64,000 nt of DNA from assembly GCA_030549205.1 (NCBI GenBank), contig JAUKTV010000012.1, forward strand, positions 124,001-188,000, written 5' to 3'. A program made the position numbers and the translations under genes. Shown here piece after piece: positions 1 to 13,345 of the stretch; position 1 is the first letter of the stretch, and every line of letters begins with the position of its first letter. The notes beneath the pieces are model-generated. The model was given only the letters and a program-made list of their open reading frames with translations, ran no database searches and was not told the origin of the DNA. The stretch comes from Apiosordaria backusii (taxonomy: Eukaryota; Ascomycota; Sordariomycetes; Sordariales; Lasiosphaeriaceae).

Positions 1-3000
1 TAAACTATAGCTTTAACTTATATAAGGCTAGTCTAATATCGATAATTTACTTTAAAATAAGCGGCTATATAATATAAGTATGGTCTATTTTTAAAATAGG
101 ATAATAAAGCTTTTATTAATCTTTAAAAGGAAACGGTTTATAGAGTTTTAAAGCTGATTTTTAAAGTAAGCTAGCTTTTATTAATTTAGGCGTTTTCTTT
201 ATTTAAAGCTTTAAAAAGGTATCTAGATCGAATTTAATATACTTAGTATATAGCTATAATAGAAGTTAAAACGGCTTGTCCTTTTTAAACGGCTTATTAG
301 GTTTTTTCTATAAGCTATAATATATTAAATATATATATAATAGTAACTTAATATAGTTTAAGAAGATCTTACTATAATATTTATATTACTATTTATCGCT
401 TTTATAAAAGATTTTAATCTAGATCTACTAATAATTAATATATTTATTACTTTTAGTTAGTATAGAAAGATAAATAAATATATTATTATTATTAGCATTA
501 ATAGGCTCTTTATTTAAACTATAATTTATTATATAGTCCTTATTTTATTTATTTAATAATAAAAAACTAAATTTCTAAAGATCTTTTTTTTAATTAGCGC
601 TATTAGGGTTATTTAAAGTAGTATATTGTTTATTAACTTAGTAACTACTAATATTATTTTTAATTTAATAGTATATTTTACGGCAGTCTCTATCGAAATA
701 TCGACGGTATTTTTACCTGCCTTTATTAATATATTTAAATTAATAGCCATTGCATTTAAAAGATTAAAAGTAATTTCTATTAAGTAAATAAAGCCTATAT
801 AAGGAAAAATTTCTATAAAAGGAAAAGTTTTTAATAAAAGAATAATTCCTGCTATATTAATAATTATTGTAATTATTAGAATTATTATATTAAGTATAAT
901 TATAAAAATTACTATAAGTACTGCTATTATATTAATTGCCTTTTTTAAGTTAATGTATTTTAATATAGTTATCGAAATTAGGATATACTGGATTAGGATT
1001 TCTTCTTTTAATAGCTTTAGTATTATAAATATAGATCTCCAATACTATATTAACTATAAAAAGTCGATTTTTATAGAATAGTAAAGTAAGTTAGACTGCT
1101 TTAATATAGTATTTAGCTTTATTATTAAAATAAATAAAGTATTAAAATAGTAACTTCTATTTAAAAGGCTAAAGAAGTTAGTATAGATTAAAATAAATAC
1201 TATTGAAAATTTAGTCTTTAATTTAGTTTATATTATAGGTTTTAACAGCCTTAATAAATTGTATTTTCATTACTATATATTCATTAATTGGCTTACCTTA
1301 TTCTATTGACTTTTTAATATATATATATTTAAAAAGCTTTTAAATAATAATATATTAAGATATACTAAAGTAGTCTAATAGTATATACATTTAATACTCT
1401 ATATCCTCTTTAATAAATTTTCTATTCTATTTAAAAAGCTTATATATATACTACTTTATTATACTACTATATAATAGCAATTGGATTTCTTCTCTAAATA
1501 TATTTCTTTTTATTAGGTTTATTACTATATCTTTAATTAAGTTAATAAATAGTTTGACTATTTTAAAGATTTAGCATTTGCCTTTTTTAATTATCTTCTT
1601 ATTATTATTATTATAATCAGTAAGGCAAAAGTATCTGATATTTTAAAGCTTTTAATTAATAAGTCCTTATACTGCTTATTTTTATTATTAATATAATAAA
1701 TTGTTAATATTATTTTATTCAGTTGCTTTAATTAAATGCTTAAATAGTCCTATTATTATAGTAAGATTTAGCTATTAAAATAGATTATATAGACCTTTAC
1801 CTTTATTATTAACTCTATTTTTAATTTCCTTTTTAAATTTATTATTATATTTATTACTTTATTTACTTTTATATATATTACTTTAATTGCCTTTACCTTT
1901 AGCTTTTTATTTAACTTTCTATTTACCTTTTATTCTTACTTATCCTTTAACGTTAAAGCCTTAATTACCTATCCTTAAAGCCGGCATTATTAAATCTTAA
2001 GATAATCCTTAATTTTAAGCTATTTAATTAGTATTATTAACAGTTTATTAGTTATATTATTAATATAAAGAAGAGGATTATAAATTAAGTATTTAATATT
2101 AATTAATTATTTTATTAAATGCTTTTACTTTATTTTTAATATATAGATTATTTAAAGGAAAGGTTAGGGAATTAAATAGGGTATTTAATTAGCTAACTAA
2201 TTTTAAAGATTAAGTAGATTTTATATTAAATTTAATTATTTTTAGTAGTCTTAAAATTGTAGTTTCTTAAACGGTATATTTATATATTATAGGTAAATTA
2301 ATAGGATTAGTATTTTATTTTTAAATAGGATCGGTATATTGTCTTTTAATTTAATTATTATAGCTTTTCGGTTATAAAGTAGAAGGTTAAGTTATTTAAT
2401 AAGGTTTTTTATAAGTATTAATATAAAATTATATTCTAATTATATTAATAGTTTATATTAAAGATTTTAACTTAAGGTATTAGTAGGCTATTAAAATAAC
2501 CAATGATTATATAGTAAACTACCTTAAGGTTTTTTAAGGTTATAACTTTATAAAAGAATAAAAGTATTTTATAAATATATATCTGGTATATAAAGTATTT
2601 ATTATAGTATTTATATTAAAGATAAAGGTTATAGGTTTAAATAGAGTAATGATGGTAATATTAGATGTTATTATAGTTATAAGTTTAATAGTATTGGTAG
2701 TTTAAAGGGTAGTTTCTTTAAAGACTATAGTATTTATTAAAAGGTTAGTTAGTTAAGTATATAGGTAATATTAGTTATTAAGGGTTTAAATAAAAGTAAG
2801 TATTTAATAAGGTTAGCATTTTATTTTATTAATAATAGAGTATATAGAAGTTCGATAAACTATTTTTTTATATATTTTTAATAAAGGGATATTATTTAAT
2901 ATTGAAAATAGGTAAGTAATAATAAGGTTAATGGTTTAATTAATATTAATTATTTAAATAGACTGTTTAGTAATTTAAACTATAGGTTATATATTTTAAA

Positions 3001-4060
3001 GAGAATATTGGATTGTTTATTTTAGACTATTACTTACAATAGTAGGCTTGGTAATTTAATAAATAGGGATTTAAAGTTAATTAAAATATCCTATTAAAGA
3101 GATAGTAGGTAACTTAATAGATATACTATATTAGCCTATATTATTTAATTAGGAGGTATATTTAATAAGGTTATTAATAGTTTATTTAGTAATTAATTAA
3201 CTTATTTATTAGTTTATTTAATTTAATTATCAGCTTAGTTATTATTTAATACTTTTATAGGAGATTTTAATAATAGTAATAAGGTGTTTAGTTATAATTA
3301 AAGAACTTAATATTAAATCTATTTAAGGTCTTTAATAATATAGTATATTAAATCAGTTAAGGTAGTAATAGCTTAATTCTTTATATATTTTACAGCTATT
3401 TCCTATACTGTAAATAGTTTAAGGAGGTTTTTATATTTACAAAATTTAATTAAAAACTTAATAAATAGGATATAGCTGTCCTAACCTTTTAGTATTTTTA
3501 ATAAGTTAAGGGTATTAATATTTAAATTAATCTATAGAGTATATCTTAAGTCGGTATTAAATATATAGATAGCTAGGTCTTTTTTAATTTAACTAGCTTA
3601 TATAAGGCTTTTTACTATATACTTATTATTAATATACTTCTTTTACTTAACTTATTAATAAGGGGCAAGCTTTAATTAATTGATAAATAGATTGTCGGAA
3701 GTTAATACAGTATTTTATTAAGTAGGCTAAGATATATAAGGGTATAGTATAATTTAATTATAACATTAAAATAACTAATGTACTATTAAATAAAGTATTA
3801 AAATAAACGGTAATAGGCAGACTATTAGAGGCTATTTAGATAGTTATTAATTAGATTAATAGATTACCAATTTAATATTGGTTATTATCTATTACTAATA
3901 TAATAGAATAAAAGCAAATAGGCTATTTATTAGTATAGATATACTTAAATAAATAGGACGTTTGTTTTTAAAAGAAGGTAAGTAGGTAAATAGGACGTTT
4001 AACTTAAAGGAAGGAGGCAGGTAAATAGGGTATTTAATAAGATTTTAAGGTAACTTAATA
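1..4060. repeat. Unclassified decayed transposon DNA
   Basis: No open frame of useful length. The T/C-rich half (about 1-2,000) and the A/G-rich half (about 2,000-4,060) have opposite strand asymmetry. Minus-strand readings between about 3,600 and 1,000 give short stretches resembling retrotransposon Gag and protease text, but stops and substitutions are too dense to name a family. It could be a second retroelement in reverse orientation, or the upstream part of the Copia element beside it. Confidence 0.4.
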
Positions 4061-4205
4061 TTTAACTATAAAGACAGTTAAAAAAAGGTTGTAGTTACTA
4101 TTAACATATAAACGGATAGCGTAATAATAATAGATATTAGATTGATTGAATTGATTATTAAGAAGAAGAAGCTAGTACTAACAAGCTGTTTTAATATCTT
4201 CCATA

Positions 4206-4271
4206 GGTTATATATACCTATGTACAATATAATGCCCAGGTTGTGCATACCTATGCACGACATGATACCCA
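4206..4271. repeat. Two 33-bp tandem units differing only by transitions
   Basis: Units at 4206-4238 and 4239-4271 align without gaps. All eight differences are A/G or C/T changes. In one minus-strand frame this gives an 11-residue duplicated pattern, which explains the only short open frame in this region (4078-4272); that frame is not considered a gene. Confidence 0.7.
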
Positions 4272-4439
4272 AGCTTTTCGTATCAGCCGGCTAGCTAAGT
4301 TTAAAATTTCGCCGGTAGGCTAACTTTAATAGTAAGTTAATTAGTAGACCTGCTATAGTTTAAAAGGTTATAATTAATAGTAGTTTAAAGCCTTTTAATA
4401 GGCCTATTATAGGCCCTAAAGCCAGCTTAAAACCCCCTA

Positions 4440-5461
4440 TTAAAAACCATTTACTAATAAAAGTAAAAGAACTATATTAAAATGTAAATAAAGATATTAA
4501 AATAGGCACTAGCTAATTTATTAAATCAATATTAATTAAGGCTAAGGCCTATTACTATAAGATCTTTAAAGGTCCTATTAATACTAGTTTATTACTTTAA
4601 ATATTAAAATAAATATTAAAAAACCTTAAAAAATCCTACTAATTAAAGGCTATATATAGTAAATTTAAGTAAATAGTTAATTAAAGAACCTTAAAGTTCT
4701 TTCCTTAAAGTGCTCTTTTTAAAGACCATATATTACTGACCAGTAAGTTAGTACTATATAAAAAGATTAATAAAGAAAATAGGCTTTTAAAGTTTAAAGC
4801 TAAGCTATTTATTAAAAAATATTTATAAAAAAAAGGCCTGGATTTTATAAAGACCTTTACCTCTATTACTGTACTATTTATTTAATATATATTACTAACT
4901 ATAGTAGCTTTACTGGATTAGAAAATAAAGTAGATCGATTTTATAGAGGTATTTTTTAATAGCTATTTAAAAGAGAAGAATTATATAGCTATACTTAAAG
5001 GCTTTTATAAATTTTACTAAAAAGTAGACTTAACTATTAAAGTAAAGCTATATAGGTAAGGCTTTAAATTTAAAACTAATTAAATAATTTGCCTTTTTAA
5101 AGCCTTATATAATCTAAAGTAAAGCTTTAAACTTTAGTAAGCTAAACTTACTAAACTATTAAAAGAAAAGGGTTTTATAGCGCTAATTTCTAACTTTACT
5201 ATTTTTTATAATCTTAAAGTTAAGATTTTTATAATAACATACGTTAATAATTGTTTAATTATAAGCTTTAATAAGGCCTATATTTAATAGCTTAAAAAAA
5301 GCTTAAATAAGGTCTATTTAATAAAAGATAAAAGGCTAGCTTCTTTCTTTTTAAGGGTTTAAATAATAAAGGATAAGCGTTGCTTCTTTCTATAGCTTAA
5401 TTAAGCTTAATATATATAGGAGATAATTAAGACCTTTAGTTTTGAAAATAGCTGTAAAATA
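4440..5461 (+). mobile_element. Ty1/Copia retrotransposon, 5' part (reverse transcriptase remnant)
   Basis: Plus-strand reading of about 4,790-5,300, ignoring stops, recovers the order of Copia reverse transcriptase blocks: the region before the first catalytic Asp, an AFLNG-like block, an LxKALYGLKQ-like block and, near 5,240, a YVDD-type catalytic box now read as YVNN. Stops are frequent and typically at former Gln/Trp codons, as RIP produces. The element is interrupted at 5462-5466 by the inserted Gypsy element and continues after 12,588. Gag and integrase upstream cannot be recognised, nor can a 5' LTR. Confidence 0.7.
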
Positions 5462-5466
5462 CTAGT
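5462..5466. other. Target-site duplication (left copy) of the Gypsy element
   Basis: CTAGT lies immediately before the TGTTA start of the left LTR and is repeated exactly at 12584-12588 after the right LTR. A 5-bp duplication is normal for Ty3/Gypsy integration. It shows this copy inserted as a unit into pre-existing Copia sequence. Confidence 0.9.
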
Positions 5467-5698
5467 TGTTACGGCACTAGCCTATAACATATAGGTCAGC
5501 TGTTAGGAGATAAAATAAGGAAAGCCACTAGGCCCGATTAGGAAAAGCTCTTACCGGTCTAGGCTGTAGCTACTTTAAAAGCTCTGTTTACAGCCAGACC
5601 TTTATTTACTTTCTTCTTTTCCCTCTTTAGCTTAGAATTTAATTAATTTGGTCAGACCTACAGTAGCCTTATTTCTAAATATCTACTACTCTATAATA
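5467..5698 (+). repeat. 5' LTR of the Gypsy element
   Basis: 232 bp, beginning TGTTACGG and ending in ATAATA, which aligns to ATGACA in the right LTR. It aligns without gaps to 12352-12583. All of the roughly 30 differences are transitions, with C/T and A/G both present and neither LTR consistently the mutated one, so both copies were hit independently. Confidence 0.92.
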
Positions 5699-7638
5699 AT
5701 TCTAAGCTAATAAACAATACACTTTGAAAAGGTTACAATATTCCACCTTAATTTCAACTTAACATACCATCCCGTTAACGACCGTACCTATAAATCAGCT
5801 TAATACTTAACTATATATTGCTTATACTATTTAAATGACCTTTATGCAATTATCTTATTAGTATATTGCCCGATATATTAAATAAACCGGCTAAAGCTAC
5901 CTATTATAGTAAAGATTTAAAGAAAAAAGCTTAGTATAATGCCAAAGCTATTATCAGCCTAGGTCGTACCTTTGAAAACTACTACTTTACTAATACTAAA
6001 CTATATCGCCGGAGTTTTATTATTTAAGTGATTTTTAAAACTAAGGTTAATACTAAGACCCTTTATAAAGATATATACAATATCCCTGATAGCTTTAATA
6101 ATATCTATCGGATAGCCCTGTCTAAATTCAAAATCCTTTTCAATAACGTTATATCCTAGTTATATTTTAACAATAGCCTTAATAATCTAACTACCGACTT
6201 TAAAACTAAGATTAACGCCTTTATTAAGTTTTATAGTAAATATAAAGGACCTGCCTTTCTATAATATCCTTTTTCTATTAAAAGACAATAGCTTAAGTTC
6301 TATAAAGTAATAACCTAAACCTAATTTACTTAATATATTAAGTTATATCTTAATACCCTATTCTATAAAATAAAGTTAAATTATATCGCTTTAGTAGCTA
6401 CTTATTAATAAGTTAACTAGCTTTACCGAATTGCTTATAATATATTTAACGAACTAATAACCCTAAGATTATAGACTGCCGATAACGATATTTTAACTAC
6501 CGAAGGTTAGGATACCGCCGCTTTAAAAGAATAGATCGATACTATCTTTACTTAATATATAAAATTAAACTAAAATATAAAAGGTCGCGACAATTAAATT
6601 CAGGCCTTTAATACCGATCTCGATATTTATAAAGAGAAGCTTTATACTTATAATAAGCAGCTTATTTAAATAATTGCCAATACTACCTTTATTTATAAGA
6701 AGTTAAAAACTATCGAATAGGATAATAAACGTTACCGATTGGAAAAGGAGAATGGTATCTGTAACCTAGCTATTGCTTATTAAAAGAAAGACTAAGCCTT
6801 ATACTCTATTAAAAAGGCCCTTTAGACTTCTATTTAAGCCTATACTAAAGTTAGTATAGTTTACGTCAATGCTAATGCTGCTTATAATAAGGTACGCTAT
6901 TTTTATAAATATACTCTACTATTATATCCTTTGACTTATAGATTTAAATCTAGCCGTTCTATAAAAATGGTCGACCCCCTTTACTTTTATAATAGTAAGA
7001 AGGATAAAGTCCCCTTTAAAATATAGTACTATTTAATAAAAGACAAGTTAGAAGTAAATAGTGACTATTATTTAACTGATTAAAGTTGCATTGCTTATAT
7101 TAAAATACGTCTTATTAGTAAGGCTGCTATTAATTTACTTCCTTATATATAAAAAAGACACCCTAACTGTATTGTTACCTCTAATATACTAATACGTTAC
7201 TTATAGGACAACTATATCGACCCTATTATAGAAGAAAATGCTAAGTATAACTATAATAAATTAACTATAAAGCTAAGTAACGACTTTATAACTTTTAAAA
7301 ACACCTTTATCTATCTTATTAGTAAATGTTAGAAGCCGAAGGCTAATTGGAAAGCCGAGTTTAATTATAAGCTTACTATTAAAATACAGACTTTATTAGT
7401 TTCTTAATATTTTAATAAAAACCTTGACTTTAAAGCCTTTATTTATTATAGATAGGCTATAGTTTAAATTCTAAAGAACGTTAAGGCCAATTGTTAGGCC
7501 TTATCGTTAGGTAATACCTTAAATAGTAATTGTAGTAACCGCTATAGTAGAGGTAATACCTGAACTAACCTATTTTCAATTTAAACCTAGACTTTGTTAT
7601 CTTTTAAAAAAGTAAAGAAGCTTGCTTAAGAAGGTCGG

Positions 7639-7680
7639 TGCTTTATTTATAAAGAAAAAGGTTATATTAATTGCAATTGT
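7639..7680 (+). pseudogene. Decayed Gag zinc knuckle (CCHC) of the Gypsy element
   Basis: The plus-strand translation begins CFIYK and ends NCNC, with spacing that matches C-x2-C-x4-H-x4-C. Both the second Cys and the His positions now read Tyr, consistent with G-to-A and C-to-T changes respectively. This fixes the Gag position and polarity of the element. Confidence 0.6.
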
Positions 7681-10600
7681 CTTTAGAAGGATAAGAAGAA
7701 AGGCGATAGTAATAAGGAAGCCTGTAAGGTAAAGATTAATAATATTGTTGCTAACTATATAGTTTAATCTAAGTCCCTGTTTTAGGCTGACTAGCTTATC
7801 GATTTAGAAAACTAATTTCCTTAGGAAAAAACAACTCCCCTTTAAGGTAAAAGTCCGTAATAGTTAACGTACTTAATAAAAAATAAAGAAAAAAGAAGGA
7901 TAGTTATTTAAACAATTACTTTAATAGCAAACCCTTTTTAATACCTTATACTATAGTAAACAATGGACTTTCTTTAATAACTTATAATGTACTTTAGAAC
8001 TTAAAAGTAAATAGAAATTTATTTATAAGTAAAGCGTTTACTAAATAAATAATAAATAGCATTGGTATATAAAAAAAAAAGACTTTACTTTCTGACCAGT
8101 CATTACTTTTAATAGAACGGTAGTTTAAAAGATAAATATAGCTTTTACTGCTAACCTTATTATTTAGAGAAGATAATATTAAAACCAGACATTTTTAATA
8201 ATCAATTGTACCTATAATGTTATTATAGGTAGGAAGTAGTTTAGAGATAACGATATATTACTAGATTACTATAAAAGGTAGTTGTTATTCCCGGTATACG
8301 CCTTTTAGTTTAAAGACCCTATAAAGTAGGTTATTACTTTTGCTAATAAAATTTGCTAGGCAATATACTGAAGGATTTAAAAGTTAGAAAAATTAAAGTT
8401 TGATAGTAAAGTCTATTTAATAATAGTAGACTCTACCTGGTTACTATAGCCCTTTAAATTACAGTAGTAAAATAAAATATCCTTTAAGTAACTTAGTCTT
8501 TTAAAAAAGAAGGTGTAATGGTTAGATAAGGTTTTAAAAAAGTTAATAAAGGACCTTATTTTTGTTAAGAAAACGGATAAGAAGTTAAAAAAAGATATTT
8601 GACAATAGTATTATAAGATCTATAATCTTAAGGATAGTATTAGAAAATATCGACTAAAAAGGGATTACATTAGTTACTATAAAGACTACTTATTAAAGAT
8701 AGTACTTTTTAATACTATTAACTTTTCTTACTATATTAATAAAGTTAGCATTATCGATATAATAAGCCTATATAAACTAGATCGCTTTATTAAAGAAAGG
8801 CAAAAGTAGGAACTTCTATAAAGTAAACTACTGAAAGACAATAAAGCTTTTTAATAACAGTTATTAGCAAAGGTATCCCTTAAATACTATAACTTCTTTA
8901 ATATATTTAATAAAAAACAGTCTGATAAGCTTCTTCTATACTGATTATATAATCACTATATTGTCTTAAAGAAGGGTAAGGTCCTAAAGGACCTAAATTA
9001 TAGCCCTTTATATAAAATATTTACCGATAAGCTAGTTACTTATAAGGTATATATTATTAAATAACTTAATAAAGGATAGATCGAAAGTAGTATTGCCCTA
9101 TAGGCTACCCCTATCCTCTTTACTATAAAAGCAGACAGTAGTTTACGATTCTATATAAATTACTAAAAGTTAAATGCATTAACCTATAAAGACCGATACT
9201 TACTCTTCTTTATCGATAAAACTATAGCCTAGATTGGCTAGGCTAAGATTTTTACTAAAATCGATATTCATTAAGCCTTCAATCGAGTCTATATATACTT
9301 AGACAATAAAGAATTAACTACATTCTAAATATACTACAGTACTTATAAATATAAAGTATTGCCTTTCAGCTTAATAAATAGTCCTTTTACCTTTTAAAAA
9401 TTTATTAATAAGACTATAATAGGGTTTTTAAATATATTCTACTTAGCTTATATTAACAATATTTTAATCTATTCTAATAGCTTTATAGAATATTAGATCT
9501 ATATATGCTAGGTATTAGAAAGGCTTTAGAAAGTAGGACTTTAGGTAGATATTAAGAAATATAAATTCTATGTTATTAAAATAAAGTACTTAGGTTTTAT
9601 TGTCGGTATAGATAAGATTATAATCAATCTAAATAAAATTAAGGTAGTTAGAAACTAAAAGCCTCCGATTAATATTAAAGGTATACAGTCCTTCTTTAAG
9701 TTTTATAATTTCTATAGATATTTTATACTTATATATAGTTATATCGCTTAACCTTTTACTAACCTAATAAAGAAAAAGATAGTTTTTAAATAAAGCCTAA
9801 AGTACCAAGCTGCTTTTAAAGAATTAAAGGCTAAATTACTTAATATACCGATCCTACATTACTTTAACTATTTATAACCGATAAGAATTAAGACCGATAT
9901 ATCCGATAAAGTATTTGTAGAAATGTTATTATAGCTCTATAATAAGACTTAGCACTTAATAGCCTATTATTTAGAAACCATATAAGGCATTAAATATAAC
10001 TATCCTATATAGGATAAGAAGCTTCTTATAGTTATAAAGGCCTTAGAAGTTTAGTATACTAAGTTAATCGGCCTATAAAGTATGCCCTTTATGGTAATTA
10101 CCGACTATAAAGCCTTCGAAGACTTCTTTATAAAAAGACTTCTTAGTATAAAATAAGTAGGTTAAGTTAATAAAATAGCTTACTACTACTTTAATCTAAC
10201 TTACCGTCCGGGATCAGAGAATATACTAACTAACGTCTTATTAAAAAAGATAAAGGATCTAAAGACCTAATAGGAAAAGAAAAAGGCCTAATATACTATA
10301 GTATTATTTTAGCCAGTCCTTTAAAGTATAAGGAAAATCAATAGTATTAAATTAGCGCTTATCGAGTAGGCCGTTTATCACCTATAGTTAAGTCCTGTAA
10401 ATAAAGCACATACTATTAAAAAGGATAAGCCTAAGGTTATAACCGAAACCACAGTACAGTGCCTATAATATAAGCCTAACTACAATTTAATTAATACACT
10501 CTTTTATATTAATAAGACTTTAATATTATTAAAACCCTATTAAGAAAAAGTAAGAAATAGCGACGACAAATTCTCCTTAAATAACAACTCCCTCCTATTA

Positions 10601-12340
10601 TATAAAAGAAGACTGGTAATTTTTAATAAAAATAGTATAAAAGTATAGGTAATTAAGAAAGTCTATATTAAAAAGATAATAGCTTACTTTAGTAAAAATA
10701 AGATAAAGAGCTTAGTTAACCTTTATTAATAATAGTTAAGTATTTTAAACGATATTAATAAGTACGTTACTAACTATTTAATCTACCGTACTTTAAAGGT
10801 CCTAAAAGACAAAACACCTAGTCTATTTTATCTGCTTCTAGTACCTTTAAGAAAATAGAAAGATCTTGTTATTAATTTTAAGTTAATACTAAAGGATAAG
10901 TATAATTATAGTAACTTATTAGTTATCGTCGACTAATTAAGTAAAGTAATTTAGGCCATATCCTACTATAAAAATACTATAGCCTATAATACTACTTAAA
11001 TATATTATAACAGCTTATTTTAAATCTTTTAATTTCCTAACTTTATTATCTTTAAAAGTAGTCTGCAGTTTATAAACTACTTTATAGATAAATTAAGTAA
11101 AATTATAGATATTACTTAAAAGCTATTAATAGTAGGTTATTTCTAAACTATAAGTTAGGTTAAAATCTTTAATTAAATCTTCGACTAGTATTTATAACCT
11201 TACCTAATATAATTCTAAAATAACTAATTTAAGGTTATCCCTACTATAAATATAGTATAGATATACCTCTTTTATAATAGTACTGGCCTATTGCTATATA
11301 AGGTATTATTAAGATACTTAATAAAGCTACCATTCTATTAAGAAAAAAGGGCTAACTTAAAGAAGGACAGTCCTAATATATCAAACTGCAAACGCTTATT
11401 ATATAAATCTATATAGCAGTAAGTGCAGACCTTTAATAAGTATATTAAAGCAGTAAAGGCTAAGATAATAAGGTTATAGATAAGAATAGAAGAGTAAGTA
11501 AACCGTTACTGTTGTTAGCTTGATTTTAATATCGGTAATAAAGTTATAATTATTAAAAAAAACTAATTTACAGACTGCCTCAGTAATAAGTTAGATTTTC
11601 TGTTAACCTAATAGTATTTTAAGATTAAGGAAAAGGTTAGCTATTTCTATAAATTGGAAATACTAGCTAGTTAAAAAATAGGCAATATATTTTATACTAA
11701 TAGATTAAGGAAATACCCTAATAACCCTTTTAACGGTTAGAAGGTAGAGAATTTAAAGCCTAAAGAGCTTTATAATTATAATAAATAGAAGGTTAAGTAT
11801 ATTATATCGTCTTAACTTTACTATAGTAAACTACAGTACTAGGCTAATTAGAAGGGTTAGGACCCTGTTAATATATAGTACCTAGTATTAGACTTTAAAA
11901 ACATATCCGACAAAATTAAACAGTATTATTACAACTACTTAAAGAATATAAGTCTACTAAAGTAGTTAAAGGAATAGAAGAAGGCTTAATTAAAAGATCG
12001 AAAGGACTCCCTTTACCTAAATAATAAAAAGCCGGTATATATAGGAAGGTATACGGTATTAAGATAGAGTAGAAGGACAGTTTAAAGTAAATAAAAGGGA
12101 GTATATAGGAGTTGTTTTAATAAGAAGTTATTACCAGGGCTTACTAAGGCTAAATAGCGCAATTAACTGCGGTTAAGGTCTACGAAAATTGCTTAGGATA
12201 CTTACGAAGGTAATCCTTCTCTACCGGATAGATAAGACCCTGGAATTGTAGAAAGCAGTATATTCGATTCTCTGCTATTATAATAGGAAATTTTTTTTTT
12301 ACTAGAAGCAAATCTAAAGATAGATTTAGGATTTTTTATA

Positions 12341-12351
12341 GGAGGGGGTAA
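12341..12351 (+). other. Polypurine tract (plus-strand primer site)
   Basis: The purine run GGAGGGGG followed by TAA sits directly before the TGTTATGG start of the right LTR, the expected place for second-strand priming in an LTR retrotransposon. Confidence 0.75.
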
Positions 12352-12583
12352 TGTTATGGCACTGGCCTATAATATGTAAGTCAGTTGTTAGAAGATAAGA
12401 TAAGGAAAGCCACTAGGCCCGATTGGGAAAAGCTCTTACTAGTTTAAGCTGCAGCTACTTTAAAAGCTCTGCTTGCAGCTAGACCTTTGTTTACTTTCTT
12501 CTTTTCCCTCTTTAGCTTAGAATTCAATCAATTTAGTCAGACCTACAGTAGCCTTGTCTCTGAATATTTACCACTTCATGACA
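12352..12583 (+). repeat. 3' LTR of the Gypsy element
   Basis: 232 bp starting TGTTATGGCACTGGC and ending TTCATGACA, with the short terminal inversion TGT...ACA. It is followed at once by CTAGT (12584-12588). It is less AT-enriched than the left copy in several places and so is the better guide to the family's LTR. Confidence 0.92.
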
Positions 12584-12588
12584 CTAGT
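12584..12588. other. Target-site duplication (right copy)
   Basis: CTAGT, identical to 5462-5466. Copia sequence resumes immediately after it. Confidence 0.9.
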
Positions 12589-13345
12589 TCTTTTATAGCC
12601 TAAAATAGTAGCCTAGTATAAGGACCCTAAATTAAAAGAAAGCCCTATAAATAAATCAGATTATATGCTATTTTAATATATAGTAGGTATTATAATATAT
12701 TTAATAACCTAAATAAGGTTTAATATTACTTTTATAGTATAGTAGCTTTTAAAGAATATATAGTAACTTACTATAGTAAGTTTAAATACTATTAAAAACT
12801 TTTTAAAGTATTTAAATAGTATAGAGAATTTAGTAATTGCCTATAATTATAATACTATTGGACTTATTAAAAAGGAAAATACTATAGTATTTATAGACTT
12901 TATAGATTTACACTTTATAGAGGACTTAAAGGACTTAAAATCTACCTATAGCTTTATATTTAAAGTAACTGGAGGCTTTATAAACTAGAAATTAAAGAAG
13001 GCTAATACTATAAGCCTTTTTACTTTAAAGGTTAAAACTAATATACTTATTAAGGCTATTTATAAGGCTTTATAGATTAAAAAGGTCTATAAAAAGCTAA
13101 AGCATACCTTAATAGGCTCTATCTTACTATATAGTAATAATACTAGCTTTATAACTATTGCCTATAACCTAGCCCTTTATAATTATACTAAATATAAATT
13201 ACTAAAATACTATTAGGTTAAGGAGTAAGTTAAGGTATTATAGGTTACTATTAACTATTTAAATATTAAATAAATACCGGCTAACGGGCTAATTAAACTA
13301 TTAGCTAGTTAAAAGTTTAAGACCTTTATAGGTCTTATAGGCTTA
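12589..13345 (+). mobile_element. Ty1/Copia retrotransposon, 3' part (RT end and RNase H remnant)
   Basis: Plus-strand translation with stops ignored recovers the Copia C-terminal signature. It contains a YS..A.. EY.VTYYSK-like block, then a GG.I.WKSKK-like segment near 12,970, an alternation of small and acidic residues, then an NTSFITIAYN...TKY...YYWVKE segment near 13,130-13,230, and finally an IPANGLIKLL segment near 13,270-13,310 corresponding to the ADGLTK motif. It completes the Copia element interrupted by the Gypsy insertion. No clean LTR was found downstream. Confidence 0.75.

Larger units (their letters stand above)
5467..12583 (+). mobile_element. Full-length, RIP-inactivated Ty3/Gypsy LTR retrotransposon
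   Basis: A 7.1-kb element bounded by two 232-bp LTRs and a CTAGT target duplication. Reading through stops on the plus strand gives, in order: Gag with a decayed CCHC knuckle near 7639-7680; a reverse transcriptase core near 9,040-9,620 with the LNALT...RY..LF.ID block typical of Gypsy; RNase H to about 10,260 ending in an RPGSEN-like motif; integrase roughly 10,400-11,650; and a terminal region near 11,800-12,000 resembling the post-integrase/chromodomain tail of fungal Gypsy elements. A polypurine tract precedes the right LTR. No part is translatable. The order RT-RNaseH-IN supports Ty3/Gypsy. Confidence 0.9.

Noticed and set aside
4078..4272. 64-codon minus-strand frame in the RIP block
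   Set aside because: Arises from the two 33-bp tandem units in AT-rich DNA; no other support.
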